A DNA stretch of 64,000 nt from CAWJMN01 sp963844055 (GCA_963844055.1 CAWJMN010000001.1:3658001-3722000), one strand, 5' to 3'; counted from the stretch's first letter, positions 41,158 to 51,330 are shown. Notes: generated by a model not told the origin, from the letters alone. Translations and numbers: made by a program.

Positions 41158-42399
41158 TTAACTGCCTTCGCCGGCAGATTCACCACCCGCAGCACTCGCC
41201 CCCTCGGCAGCCCCGTCACGCTTACGCTGACGCTCTTCCGTAGCGGCTTTTTCGGCATCTTCTGCCAAAGTTTCCGACTGCGTAACGATGTGATCCACTT
41301 GTTCTTCCGTCAGACCACCCATTTCCATCAGGGCGTCTGGCTCAATCACCGAAAGATCGTCGTACGACAGGTAACCCTGCTCAACTAACCGCTGGGCCAG
41401 GTCTTCCGTCATACCATCAATCTTGGAGAACCCGCTAACCGCACGGTCAATCTGCTGCTCCAGCTCGTCGTTCGTCAGGATTTCGATGTCCCAGCCGCAC
41501 AACTTGCTCGCCAAACGTACATTCTGTCCCTTACGACCAATTGCCAGCGACAACTGATCCTCACGAACCAGAACGATCGCCCGCCCAATCATGTCGCAAA
41601 GCAACACTTGGTCGACTTCCGCAGGCTGCAAGGCAGCGCGGATCATCGTCTCGGGATCATCGCTCCAGCGAACGATGTCAATCCGCTCGCCAGCCAGTTC
41701 GTCAATGATGTTCTTAATCCGGTTGCCACGCACACCAACGCAGGCACCCACGCAATCCACTCGCTGATCGGTGCTGCTTACAGCCACCTTGCTGCGATGG
41801 GCTGGCTCACGGGCAATGCCGTTAACCGAGATAACCCCTTCAGCAATTTCAGGAATCTCTTGCTCGAACAGGCGTTGCACAAACTGGGGACGCGTGCGGC
41901 TCAAAACCACCTTCACGCGGCTACCTTGTGGCTTCACTTCAAACACAATCGCCCGCACCCGCTCGTTTGGATGATGCGACTCACCAGGAATTTGTTCGCT
42001 GCGAGGCAAAATAGCCTCAATTGTGCCCAGGGAAACGATCGTCGCGCCACCTTCGTTACGCGTTACAGTACCGTTCACCAACTGGCCGATTTGCTCACCA
42101 TATTCGCCAAGTAGCGAATCACGCTCTGCTTCGCGAATCTTTTGGATAATGACCTGCTTGGCAGTCTGAGCGCCAATACGGCCGCTAATTTCTTCAGGAT
42201 CAAGCGCCGTTCCGTCGTGCAACCCCGAAAGGGCGCCGGTCAAGCGATTGATTTGGATCACAATGTCAGAGTTCTCGCCGTAGTGCTTCTTGGCAGCCGT
42301 TACCAAGGCAGCCTCAATAGCTTGAAAGACGATCTCTTTCTGAATGTTCTTCTCACGGTGTAGCGAGTCGACAATTCTCAACATGTCGCCAGGATTCAT
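41158..42399 (-). CDS. nusA: Transcription termination/antitermination factor NusA
   Basis: This 413-residue protein has the NusA order. The N-terminal RNA-polymerase-binding domain contains REKNIQKEIVFQAIEAALVTAAKK. It is followed by an S1 domain (QLVNGTVTRNEGGATIVSLG) and two KH domains with GVRGNRIKNIIDELAGERIDIV and LSLAIGRKGQNVRLASKL, and a C-terminal helix-hairpin-helix segment with LVEQGYLSYDDLSVI. The ATG at 42399 is used, preceded by GAAAGG. rimP, the usual upstream partner, is absent; an ABC ATPase gene lies there instead. Confidence 0.95.
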   Translation of the reverse strand: MNPGDMLRIVDSLHREKNIQKEIVFQAIEAALVTAAKKHYGENSDIVIQINRLTGALSGLHDGTALDPEEISGRIGAQTAKQVIIQKIREAERDSLLGEYGEQIGQLVNGTVTRNEGGATIVSLGTIEAILPRSEQIPGESHHPNERVRAIVFEVKPQGSRVKVVLSRTRPQFVQRLFEQEIPEIAEGVISVNGIAREPAHRSKVAVSSTDQRVDCVGACVGVRGNRIKNIIDELAGERIDIVRWSDDPETMIRAALQPAEVDQVLLCDMIGRAIVLVREDQLSLAIGRKGQNVRLASKLCGWDIEILTNDELEQQIDRAVSGFSKIDGMTEDLAQRLVEQGYLSYDDLSVIEPDALMEMGGLTEEQVDHIVTQSETLAEDAEKAATEERQRKRDGAAEGASAAGGESAGEGS

Positions 42400-42511
42400 A
42401 GCCAAAGACCTTTCTGTCACTTCCGCCAACTGCCACACCCTAACCCAACCTGCTCGGCAACAACGGCCTCCTAGGCCCCTGCACCTTCACCGTCCACAAA
42501 GAACCGGCCGA

Positions 42512-43624
42512 TCACTGCGACTCTTCAAACCATCGCAATGCAGATCGCTCCACCGTCCCCGCAACAACAGTTCCTGTCGCCGCCGAAACGCCTACCCGAT
42601 CCAGAACCCAAACCTGAGTTCCGCGCCAATCCGTCGTGCCATCCACACTTCCCCGGCAATCCTCAAGCAGCAAGTAAACCTCGCTCCCCAAAGTCACCCG
42701 TCGTTCCAGCCGTCCCGAAAATCGAAGCCCATCCGCAGAAGCCGCTTTTTCAAGCCCTTCCGCAGCCAACTTCACCTTCTCCGGCCGAAACCCTAACTGC
42801 CGACCCTCTGCCACAGCGCCGCTAACTAGCAAGTTCATCCCCCGAATCCCAAGCAGCGTTGCCGCTGAACTTGTAGCCGGAAAGTCGTAAACTCGCGTTG
42901 GCTCCCCACAGTCTTGCAAACGGCCCTCCGATAGGATCGCAACCCTATCAGCAACTTCCATGGCCTCTTGCCAATCGTGCGTCACCCACAGCACTGCAAC
43001 CGACTGATCCAAACCCAACCCACGAAGTCTTTGACCAAGCTCGACCCGCAACCGCCGGCGAGTTGGCTCATCAACCTCCGAGAATGGCTCGTCCAAAAGC
43101 AGCAAACGCGGCTTTCGCACAATCGCTCGTGCTACCGCAACTCGCTGCTGCTCGCCGCCAGATAGCTCCGACGGCAAACGATCAAGCAGTCCCTCAATCC
43201 CCAACCAGTTGGCAACTTGCGTTACCTCGGCATCGATCTGAACTTCGGTCGCGCGAAAGTTGGCACGAAACAAACGCAGCCCCCACCGAGGAATTAACGC
43301 TCCCCAAGGAAGCTCTTTCGCCCACAGAGAAAACGCGATGTTCTCTCGCACCGAAAGATGCTCGTACAAACCCAAACCCTGAAACACCATCCCTACACGG
43401 CCCAGCCAAGCCGATGGCAATTGTTCCTTGCCATCCCAAAGCACCTGCCCTGCAGTAGGTTGTTCCAGTCCCGCCGCCAAGCGCAAGGCTGTCGTTTTGC
43501 CAGATCCGCTAGGACCCATCAAAGCAACGATTTCCCCCGCACCTACCGTCAAATCCAATGCAGATAACGCCGACCTACCATCCAAAAAGTTCTTTGACAC
43601 GCCGCAAAACGAAATCGCGGCCAT
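42512..43624 (-). CDS. ABC transporter ATP-binding protein (MalK/FbpC/CysA type)
   Basis: The 370-residue ATPase carries Walker A GPSGSGKTTALRLAAG, a Q-loop in GMVFQGLGLYEHLSVREN, signature LSGGEQQRVAVARAIV, Walker B LLLLDEPFSEVD and the switch histidine in WVTHDWQEAMEVAD. A TOBE-like C-terminal part (LGFRPEKVKLA) places it with importers for sugars, iron, sulfate or polyamines. The start at 43624 has a purine-rich GAGGGTGG upstream. No permease or binding protein is adjacent, so the substrate is unknown. It precedes nusA by 112 bp on the same strand. Confidence 0.9.
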   Translation of the reverse strand: MAAISFCGVSKNFLDGRSALSALDLTVGAGEIVALMGPSGSGKTTALRLAAGLEQPTAGQVLWDGKEQLPSAWLGRVGMVFQGLGLYEHLSVRENIAFSLWAKELPWGALIPRWGLRLFRANFRATEVQIDAEVTQVANWLGIEGLLDRLPSELSGGEQQRVAVARAIVRKPRLLLLDEPFSEVDEPTRRRLRVELGQRLRGLGLDQSVAVLWVTHDWQEAMEVADRVAILSEGRLQDCGEPTRVYDFPATSSAATLLGIRGMNLLVSGAVAEGRQLGFRPEKVKLAAEGLEKAASADGLRFSGRLERRVTLGSEVYLLLEDCRGSVDGTTDWRGTQVWVLDRVGVSAATGTVVAGTVERSALRWFEESQ

Positions 43625-44088
43625 GCCATCCACCCTCAGGACAATAGCGGCATCAAACCAACCACAAAACGCCCAAAACGAACCAACTAAAAACAAAAAC
43701 GCGACCTACCCCTTCGAGCAGCTCGCGCTGGTTAATTCGCTCGAAACATTTTCTAACCCGCCGTCAGAATGCCTTCTGATAGCGTGTAAGAATTATGGGG
43801 ATACCTCCAGCCGATGTCAAGTTGCCGTTTTTTCTTTTCACTTTCCCCCACCTGCCTTTCCGATTGCCCGGCCTTCACTTAGGCCCCCGTTGACGCTGCC
43901 GTACAGGGAACTTGGCCTCCTTAGCCTTCCAAAATTTGTCCTGGTGGCAAACTTCGCCGCTTGTTTCAAGATTTTCCAGGCGCAAAATACGTGGGTGCAT
44001 TTTCCGAAATGCCAGCCCGGCACCTCACGTGTCGCCCCCTCCCCCGGTTTCCTTCCCGCCTGAACCTCCAGCCCTAAGCCGCACCATC
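43625..44088. other. Divergent intergenic region upstream of the ABC ATPase and hydrolase genes
   Basis: A 464-bp region without a supported gene. It must hold the promoter of the ABC ATPase-nusA unit on the minus strand and that of the hydrolase on the plus strand. Short open frames here, such as the upstream extension of the hydrolase frame to 43912, lack family similarity. No repeat or RNA was recognised. Confidence 0.5.
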
Positions 44089-45025
44089 ATGGCAACCATC
44101 GACTTCAAAGAACGCCTTCTCGCCGGACTTGGTGGGCCCTGGCCTAAAAGTTCCCCCTTGAATTTGAAGGTCCTTAGCACGGAGCAACTCGCAGGATTTC
44201 GGCGGCTCAAAATCAGCTATACCCCAGAGCCTGAAGAGACGGTCACGGGTTACCTTCTGATTCCCGACGGCGTTACCGCGCAAAAGAAGGCCCCCGGAAT
44301 CTGTCTTTGGCACCAGCACAATGGCGCGTGGCACCTGGGCGCGTCAGAACCTGCCGGCCTTGCAGGCATGCCAGAACACCACACAGGCGTCGCGCTTGCG
44401 AAAGAGGGATACGTTGTCATTTGCCCCGATGCCCTTGGCTTCGGCGAACGGAGCAAAGGTTACAAGCAACAAGCCGGTGCGCTTGAACGGTTTCTCTTTT
44501 TGAAATATGTCGTAGAAGGCAAGTCGCTGGCCTGGAAACATATCCTCGACATGCGCCGCGCTGTCGATCTACTTTGCGAACTTCCCGAAGTGGATTCCGA
44601 AAACCTCGGCTGCTACGGCCACTCAATGGGCTCCACCCATTGCTGGCTTGTAGGCCCTTGGGAGCCACGTCTCAAAGCGGTCTGCGGAAATTGCTGCCTT
44701 CCGACTTACAAGGCAATCCATCGCGAGCAAATGCTGCACTGCTTTCCAAACTTTGTGCCAGGCCTCCACCAATACGGCGACACGCCCGACATCGCAGCGC
44801 TCGATCGCGCCGTGCGCGTTGCATCTAAACTTTGGCGAAACCGATTCGGGCAGTCCGATTGATGAAGTTCGTACTGGCATCGCAACGATTCAGCGTGCCT
44901 ACGAATCGATCCATGCTGAAAAGAACTTCACATCGTTCATTGAACCTGCCACGGGACACGTGCTAAGCCCCGCCATGTGGAGCCGCGTTAAAAACTTTTT
45001 CCAGAAGCACCTGCGCGGGGCTTAG
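44089..45025 (+). CDS. Alpha/beta hydrolase (dienelactone-hydrolase-like), interrupted by a single-base frameshift
   Basis: The first frame, from ATG 44089, encodes the fold up to LHQYGDTPDIAAL, including GYLLIPDG, CLWHQHNG, the nucleophile elbow GCYGHSMGSTHCW and the LNLK-type N-terminus. It then goes out of frame and stops at 44862. The family ending continues in another frame: IAPCALHLNFGETDSGSPID, then FIEPATGHVLSPAMW with the catalytic His, stopping at 45025. One extra base, probably G near 44803 in CTCGATCGC, explains the switch. Repaired, the protein would be about 311 residues. Both halves are well conserved, so a sequence error is plausible. The enzyme resembles plant-cell-wall or xenobiotic esterases of this group. 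Confidence 0.8.
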
Positions 45026-45051
45026 GACAAAGTCATAAAAGTCCCGGCGAC

Positions 45052-46362
45052 TTAAGCAGCAAAGCGTCGCAGGAATCGCCGCTTGCTGGGAAGTAACTCT
45101 CCCAGCAATTCGATCGTACGATCCGCAGCCCCCAGCTGTTCCAGTACCAGGGCTTGGGCTCGTTTGCCTAGCTCTTGTGCATAGACAGGCTCTTGCAGAC
45201 AACGTTCGACAAACGCCTGCAACTCGGCTTCATCTTTCACCACGACCGCAGCATCGCGCCCTTTAAGCAGCGAGACGATGTCTCGAAAGTTCCAGGTATT
45301 TGGGCCAAACGAGACGGCGGCCCCATAGGCGGCAGGCTCAATCATGTTTTGGCCTCCCCGATTTCCCATGCTTCCACCGACAAATGCGATCTGCGACGTA
45401 CCCCACCAAGCGCCGAGTTCACCCACTACATCAACCAGCAAGATGCGAGCGTTTTCAGCAGCGCCGTCCTGCAGTAATCGCGACCGCCGGGCAAACGGCA
45501 ACGCCCGCTTCGACAAAAGCTGAGCCACCTCTTCAAACCGTTCGGGGTGACGAGGGACCAGCACCAACCGCAGCTTTGGATACTTGGGGGCCAGGCCCGC
45601 AAAAATCTCCAGCGCCATCTCTTCTTCGCCAGGCTGCGTGCTTCCCGCTAGAAACACCACATCGTCCGCCGAGAAATTGGCCAGCGTTTGAAGCTGCTTA
45701 GTCGCTGGGTTACTACGATCCGTCTTAGCATGATCAAACTTCACACAGCCGGTCACCGAGACTTTTTCTTCAACTGCACCCAGCGCCAGAAAGCGGTCTG
45801 CATACTCTTGGTTTTGAACAGCAATCAAATCGAGTCGCTGCAGCAGCGACTTTAATAGCCGTCTGATTCGCCGGTATCCGCGAAAGCTCTTTTCGCTGAG
45901 CCGACCGTTGACAATCGCAACCTTCACCTCGGCCGATTGAGCCGCAAGGATCCAGTTGGGCCATAGCTCAAGTTCGGCCAGTATGAGCACCGTCGGACGC
46001 ATTCGCGAAATCGCTCGCCGCACACTCCAAGAGAAATCCAGCGGCGCGTAAAACACTTGCCGTGGTGCGTACTTCTTTTGGGCCAGCATGAAGCCGGCCT
46101 GTGTCGTTGTGGAGATGACGATCTCACAGCCGGGGTGATGCTGCTCCATCCGTTCAATGAGCGGCGCAAGCAAGTTCACTTCGCCTACGCTAACGGCATG
46201 CATCCAGACACATTCCCCTTGCGTGGTTCGCACAGGAACACTGCCCCAAAACTTTTCGGCAAAGCCTTCGCGATATTTACCCTTCGTTGCGCGCACCCAC
46301 AGCCAATACGGCGCCGTGACGGCAAGCAGCAACAGGTAAATAAGATTGAGCACATAAGGCAT
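45052..46362 (-). CDS. waaA: 3-deoxy-D-manno-octulosonic acid (Kdo) transferase
   Basis: WaaA attaches Kdo to lipid A precursors at the inner membrane. The 436-residue protein has an N-terminal membrane anchor (YVLNLIYLLLLAVTAPYWLW), then WMHAVSVGEVNLLAPLI with the catalytic Glu, ILAELELWPNWI, and the C-terminal donor site with FVGGSMGNRGGQNMIEPAAYG. Length is usual. Its presence indicates that this organism makes a Kdo-containing lipopolysaccharide. It is convergent with the hydrolase gene and lies 92 bp after secA on the same strand. Confidence 0.95.
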   Translation of the reverse strand: MPYVLNLIYLLLLAVTAPYWLWVRATKGKYREGFAEKFWGSVPVRTTQGECVWMHAVSVGEVNLLAPLIERMEQHHPGCEIVISTTTQAGFMLAQKKYAPRQVFYAPLDFSWSVRRAISRMRPTVLILAELELWPNWILAAQSAEVKVAIVNGRLSEKSFRGYRRIRRLLKSLLQRLDLIAVQNQEYADRFLALGAVEEKVSVTGCVKFDHAKTDRSNPATKQLQTLANFSADDVVFLAGSTQPGEEEMALEIFAGLAPKYPKLRLVLVPRHPERFEEVAQLLSKRALPFARRSRLLQDGAAENARILLVDVVGELGAWWGTSQIAFVGGSMGNRGGQNMIEPAAYGAAVSFGPNTWNFRDIVSLLKGRDAAVVVKDEAELQAFVERCLQEPVYAQELGKRAQALVLEQLGAADRTIELLGELLPSKRRFLRRFAA

Positions 46363-46454
46363 GGTGGGAAATCCTTTTCACCGCCAACGCGTAACTACAG
46401 CAGGGCCTGCCACCATTGCTTTCAGGCCCTACCCTCCCCTTTGTCAAACGACTG

Positions 46455-49400
46455 CTAGACGTTAGCGCCGTCGCGACGCATGCAGCAGTTCTTGTACTTC
46501 TTGCCACTGCCACAGTAGCAAGGATCATTGCGACCTAGACGCTGCGAACGATTACGAATCGGCTCAGGCTTGACATCGCTGTCCGTGTTGCCAGCGGCCG
46601 ACTCTTGCATTTGTTGTCCGGCTTGGAACTCTTGCGTGGCCGCGATCGGCTCATCATGACGGGCGGCCGTCTCGTGCCAAGTCGAACCCACAAATTCTTC
46701 GTCCAGACTTTCCATCTTGAAGATCAAGTCTGTCGACTGATTGTTGATCGACTTCCACATTTCATCGAACAGCTTCATGCCTTCACGCTTGTATTCGACC
46801 TTCGGGTCAACCTGCGCATAGCTCACAAGGCCAACGGCACTTCGCAACCGGTCCATGGCCAGCAAGTGTTCTTTCCAACCGTTGTCGACAATTTGCAGCA
46901 GCAACAGCCGCTCCATCCGCCGCATTTCTGGGCGATGGATATCTTCAATGGCACTGAAGGCCTTGAGTTCCAGCGATTCTCGCGTCAATTGGCCCAGGTC
47001 ATCCGGAGTGATGTCCAGTTTCAATTCCGACTTCAGCCAATCCGCCAAGCTGGCAAGCTGACCATTGGTGCCAATGATCTGCCGCACCATCTTTTGCGGA
47101 TCAGGGTTGCCGAGAACTTCCTGCAACTTCTTCGAGGTGGTCGCGACTTGTTCGCTGGCCTTGGCTTGTGCACCTTGGCTTAGCTTCACCAAGACAGCGG
47201 TAATTTCACTGCCTTGCTTGTCTCGCAGTTCATCGATGTGCAACGAACCTGGGAACCGAGCATTCGCCCATTCCACAAGTGCTTCCAAATCGATGACGTT
47301 GGGGCTCTTCTGGAAATTATAGAAGGCTGCCATCACCGGATATTCAGCTTCACGCAGGTCGTAGGCACGTTCTGCCAGCTCCAAGACCTTTCGCTTGATC
47401 GAGGCGGCGTCCATTTTACGCACCTCTTCCAAGTCAATCGTGATGCCAAACTTCTGCTTGACCCAAGCACAGGTATGGCGAATTCCAAAATCCTCTTCCA
47501 GGAACTGCCGTCCCTGTTCCAGATCGAGGTCTTCAATCGACTTGCGAGCAAAACCCAACAGGTATTCGCCGATTCCATCACGGCCAACACGCTTCAAATC
47601 GGATTCACGAACCGTGGCATTCCAGCGGCTTTGTGCCATCCGGGCCATCGCGGTCCAGTTCCAATCCGATTCCACATCAGTATCTTCTTCGCCAGCCAGC
47701 GGCAGATTCTCGTCAATCGAATCTTGGACGTGGGTCTCTGCCATCCGCTCGGCTTGATCGCGAGCGTAGGCCTCGGCCGTATTGAAGTCACTGCCACGGA
47801 AATCTTTCGCCTGGAATTCGCACGAAAGAAGCGGGCCGGCCCAAGCGGCAAACCGCCCGGGTCCGAAATCGCGATGCAAAAAGTCCTTCAGGTGATCATC
47901 GATCTGCTTGCGAATCATGTCCAGAATGACTTCGCGGCAATTCTTTCCTTCCAAGATATCTTGGCGGAATCCATAAACTCGCTTGCGCTGTTCATCCATC
48001 ACCTCATCGTATTCGAGGAGGTTTTTGCGCGATTCAAAGTGGCGTTCTTCGACCTTCTTTTGAGCTGCTTCGATGCGGCGACTGACCATGCGGCTTTCGA
48101 TCCGCTCGCCTTCTTGCATGCCCAGGCTATCGAGGATCGTCTTTACCCAAGGGCCGGCAAAGATACGCATCAGATCGTCTTCCAGCGATAGGAAGAAACG
48201 ACTGCTACCGGGATCTCCTTGACGACCGCAACGACCGCGAAGCTGCAAGTCGATACGACGAGCATCGTGACGCTCGGTGCCGATCACATGCAAACCACCG
48301 AGGCTGCGAACGACTTCGCCTTCGGCCTTCATCCCTTCGCGTTGTTCGATCTCTCGAACGAGCGCATCCCATTCTTGCTCAGGAACGTCGAGGCGAGTCT
48401 TGTACTTGTTTTGCAGCATGGCCCAGGCCATCGTCTCCGGATTACCACCGAGGATAATGTCCGTACCACGACCAGCCATGTTCGTCGCAATCGTTACTGC
48501 GCCTAAACGTCCGGCTTGCGAGACGATTTCTGCTTCACGCTTGTGGAACTTGGCGTTGAGCACTTCGTGCTTGATGCCACGCTTTTCCAGCAGGGCTGAC
48601 AGCCGTTCACTCTTTTCGATCGAGACAGTACCCGCCAAAACGGGACGCCCCTTGCGCTGGATTTCGCGGATCTTGTCTTTTTCAACTCGCTCGACCTCTT
48701 TGCCGCCGGCAATACGAAGGTCGACCCAGTCATCGGTCTCTTTTTCGATCGTGCCCACTTTGTCGTCGGCGCCACGAATGACCAGACAGTCATACTTGTG
48801 AACGCGCTCGATCTCATCCGCCACGGCGATGAACTTCTCTCGCTCGGTGCGATAGATCACATCGGGATGCTCAATACGAAGCAGCTTCTTATTGCCTGGA
48901 ATGGCAACAACATCCAAGTGGTAGATCTTCCAAAATTCGGAAGCCTCAGTCATCGCGGTACCCGTCATACCGCAGACCTTGTTGTAAAGCTTGAAGAAGT
49001 TTTGCAGCGTTACTGTCGCCAGTGTCTGCGTCTCTTCCTTGATCTTTACGCCTTCTTTCGCTTCAACGGCTTGATGCAAACCGTCGCTCCATTGGCGACC
49101 GTCCATCTTACGACCGGTGTGCTCATCGACGATGACCACTTGGCCATCTTCAACAACGTAGCGAACGTCCAACTGATAGAGGTAATGCGCCTTGAGGGCA
49201 TTATCAATCAAGTGCGGCCATTCCATGTTGCCCGAAGTATAGAAGCTATCCACGCCGGCAAGGCGTTCTGCTTCACGGACACCGTCGTCGGTCAAATTGA
49301 CCGAATGGTCTTTTTCATTCACGGTGAAATGCTTCTCACGTTGCAACATCCGTGCAATGCGATCAGCCTCACCATACTTGCGAGGATTGTCGTTAGACGA

Positions 49401-50168
49401 ACCCGAGATAATCAGAGGCGTACGGGCTTCGTCGATCAGAATATTGTCGACTTCGTCGATGATGGCAAAGTTCAGTTTGCCTTGCGACTGTTGCCGTTCT
49501 GACGGAAAGCGATGATCGCCTCGCGCAGCTGGACGCATGTTATCGCGCAAGTAATCGAAGCCGAACTCATTATTCGTGCCGTACGTAATATCACAAGAGT
49601 AAGAGTGTTGACGCTCAAGCACTTCCATGTGGGACTGAATGCTACCCACCGTAAGCCCCAAGCTCATATAGAGCGGGCCCATCCATTCCATATCGCGTCG
49701 GGCGAGGTAGTCGTTCACGGTCACGACATGCACGCCCTTGCCTTCCAGCGCATTCAAATACGCGGGCAACGTAGCGACGAGCGTCTTACCTTCACCCGTC
49801 ATCATTTCGGCGATAGCGCCATTATGAAGCACCATGCCACCGATCAATTGCACATCGAAGTGGCGCATGCCCAAGAAGCGGCGACCACCTTCGCGGCAAA
49901 CAGCGAACGCTTCGATCAAAATATCATCGAGCGTCTCGCCCGCTTTGAGGCGATCCCGAAACTTTTGTGTTTGGGCGCGCAGCTCTTCATCGGAAAGTGA
50001 CTGATAGTTGGGTTCAAGCGAATTGATCGCCTCCACCCTGGCTTGCAGTTTCCGTACATATCGGGCATTGGAGGAACCAAACATGGCCGTCACGCCGCGC
50101 TCAAAGCGATGCATGATCCCGCCAAAAAAGTTTCCAACGCCTTCCCAAGTCCGCTCTATTAAATCCAT
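46455..50168 (-). CDS. secA: Preprotein translocase ATPase SecA (extended form)
   Basis: The 1237-residue SecA drives Sec export. Recognised parts are the N-terminal RDRLKAGETLDDILIEAFAVCRE region, the Walker A MMTGEGKTLVATLPAYLNAL, VTVNDYLARRD, Walker B FAIIDEVDNILIDEART, TNMAGRGTDIILGG, and a C-terminal zinc motif CYCGSGKKYKNCC. E. coli SecA is 901 residues. The extra length lies in an insertion of about 45 residues before VLAGTVSIEKSE and a long insertion of about 250 residues after the LEYDEVMDEQRKRVYGFRQ segment. Oversized SecA is known in planctomycetes. It may adapt translocation to their unusual envelope. Confidence 0.96.
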   Translation of the reverse strand: MDLIERTWEGVGNFFGGIMHRFERGVTAMFGSSNARYVRKLQARVEAINSLEPNYQSLSDEELRAQTQKFRDRLKAGETLDDILIEAFAVCREGGRRFLGMRHFDVQLIGGMVLHNGAIAEMMTGEGKTLVATLPAYLNALEGKGVHVVTVNDYLARRDMEWMGPLYMSLGLTVGSIQSHMEVLERQHSYSCDITYGTNNEFGFDYLRDNMRPAARGDHRFPSERQQSQGKLNFAIIDEVDNILIDEARTPLIISGSSNDNPRKYGEADRIARMLQREKHFTVNEKDHSVNLTDDGVREAERLAGVDSFYTSGNMEWPHLIDNALKAHYLYQLDVRYVVEDGQVVIVDEHTGRKMDGRQWSDGLHQAVEAKEGVKIKEETQTLATVTLQNFFKLYNKVCGMTGTAMTEASEFWKIYHLDVVAIPGNKKLLRIEHPDVIYRTEREKFIAVADEIERVHKYDCLVIRGADDKVGTIEKETDDWVDLRIAGGKEVERVEKDKIREIQRKGRPVLAGTVSIEKSERLSALLEKRGIKHEVLNAKFHKREAEIVSQAGRLGAVTIATNMAGRGTDIILGGNPETMAWAMLQNKYKTRLDVPEQEWDALVREIEQREGMKAEGEVVRSLGGLHVIGTERHDARRIDLQLRGRCGRQGDPGSSRFFLSLEDDLMRIFAGPWVKTILDSLGMQEGERIESRMVSRRIEAAQKKVEERHFESRKNLLEYDEVMDEQRKRVYGFRQDILEGKNCREVILDMIRKQIDDHLKDFLHRDFGPGRFAAWAGPLLSCEFQAKDFRGSDFNTAEAYARDQAERMAETHVQDSIDENLPLAGEEDTDVESDWNWTAMARMAQSRWNATVRESDLKRVGRDGIGEYLLGFARKSIEDLDLEQGRQFLEEDFGIRHTCAWVKQKFGITIDLEEVRKMDAASIKRKVLELAERAYDLREAEYPVMAAFYNFQKSPNVIDLEALVEWANARFPGSLHIDELRDKQGSEITAVLVKLSQGAQAKASEQVATTSKKLQEVLGNPDPQKMVRQIIGTNGQLASLADWLKSELKLDITPDDLGQLTRESLELKAFSAIEDIHRPEMRRMERLLLLQIVDNGWKEHLLAMDRLRSAVGLVSYAQVDPKVEYKREGMKLFDEMWKSINNQSTDLIFKMESLDEEFVGSTWHETAARHDEPIAATQEFQAGQQMQESAAGNTDSDVKPEPIRNRSQRLGRNDPCYCGSGKKYKNCCMRRDGANV

Positions 50169-50527
50169 GACAGGTTCACGCTTTTACTAAGAAAGCTTCC
50201 AAAAAGTGGCTAGAAATGTCGCCACCCAAGGGCTGGGGGTTGGTGCTGTCACCTCCTGCGACTGCTTACAAAAAAAGCGCAACCCCCTAATCCAAAAAAG
50301 TTTATAGCGATTGGTAAAAATGGTCAATTGAGGTTAGCCGTACCTTTTGACCACCAACTCAAGCGATTCCAGCACCCTCCCTAGGCTTGCGGGCCCGCTC
50401 CGCCTTGGCAAAAATCCTCCGGATGGCTCGACGCCCCTCTCAGATACAAGGGGCGTGGGCCCCTGGCCCTTTACCCTATTCGTGACGCGTGCCCGAATCT
50501 TTGCTAACCACTGAAATCCTGGGCCAA
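50169..50527. other. Divergent intergenic region between secA and the metallohydrolase gene
   Basis: This 359-bp stretch has no supported gene, apart from a possible 13-codon upstream extension of the metallohydrolase from a GTG at 50489. The AT-rich segment 50270-50330 (AAAAAAGTTTATAGCGATTGG) is the likeliest place for the secA promoter. No repeat or RNA was recognised. Confidence 0.45.
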
Positions 50528-51295
50528 ATGATCCTGCTGGGAACCGGCACTAGCGTTGGCGTTCCGGCCATTGGCTGCGGTTGCCCGGTTTGCACAAGCA
50601 TCGATCCACGCGATAACCGCACACGCTGTGGCGTGCTGGTAGGCCTACCTGAGGGGAACCTGCTGATCGACACGCCCCCCGATCTTCGGGCCCAACTTTT
50701 ACGGGAAAAAGTCGGAATCGTTCATGCGGTCCTCTACACCCATGAACACGCAGACCACCTGTACGGACTAGACGACCTACGTCTTTTCCCGTTTTATTTA
50801 GGGCATCCGGTTCCCCTTTACTGCGAGCCCAGCGTGGAAGCCCGGATTCGAAAGTCGTTTGACTATGCCTTTCCGGAAATCGCTCCGACGCACGAAGGAG
50901 CCATCCCACAACTGGAATTCCACACGATCGGCCTAGAACCGTTTTCTGTCCTGGGGCAAACCATCACCCCCCTTCGATTACAACATGGGCCCAGGTTTGG
51001 CGTGCTTGGTTTTCGCATTGGAAACGTCGCCTATTGCACCGATACGAACTACATCTCTGACGAGAGCCTGAAGTTACTCGAAGGGCTAGATGTCCTTATT
51101 TTGGATGCGCTGCGACATCGTCCCCACGCCACGCATTATTCGCTGGCCGAAGCGATCGCTGTCGCCCAGCAACTTCGTCCCAAGCGAACGATCTTCACCC
51201 ACATTTCGCACGACCTGCCTTACGTGGCAACGAATGCGCAGCTTCCTGCGGGGATGGAACTCGGCTACGACGGCATGCGTATTCCGCTGACCTAA
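50528..51295 (+). CDS. PhnP-like metallo-beta-lactamase-fold hydrolase
   Basis: The 255-residue protein begins MILLGTGTSVGVPAIGCGCPVC and carries the MBL motif THEHADHLYGLDDLR. The N-terminal cysteine group (GCGCPVC with a later RTRCGVLV) matches the structural zinc site of PhnP, a phosphoribosyl cyclic phosphodiesterase. Further ligands are in YCTDTNYIS and ILDALRHRPHATH. No phn gene is nearby, so the physiological phosphodiester is unknown. The start is uncertain: ATG 50528 or GTG 50489. Confidence 0.85.
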   Translation: MILLGTGTSVGVPAIGCGCPVCTSIDPRDNRTRCGVLVGLPEGNLLIDTPPDLRAQLLREKVGIVHAVLYTHEHADHLYGLDDLRLFPFYLGHPVPLYCEPSVEARIRKSFDYAFPEIAPTHEGAIPQLEFHTIGLEPFSVLGQTITPLRLQHGPRFGVLGFRIGNVAYCTDTNYISDESLKLLEGLDVLILDALRHRPHATHYSLAEAIAVAQQLRPKRTIFTHISHDLPYVATNAQLPAGMELGYDGMRIPLT

Positions 51296-51330
51296 ATAGG
51301 CTTGGCCCAAATACACCAGGGACAATAAAA

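Noticed and set aside
47214..48191. 325-codon plus-strand open frame inside secA
   Set aside because: Antisense to SecA; the sense frame explains the sequence fully.
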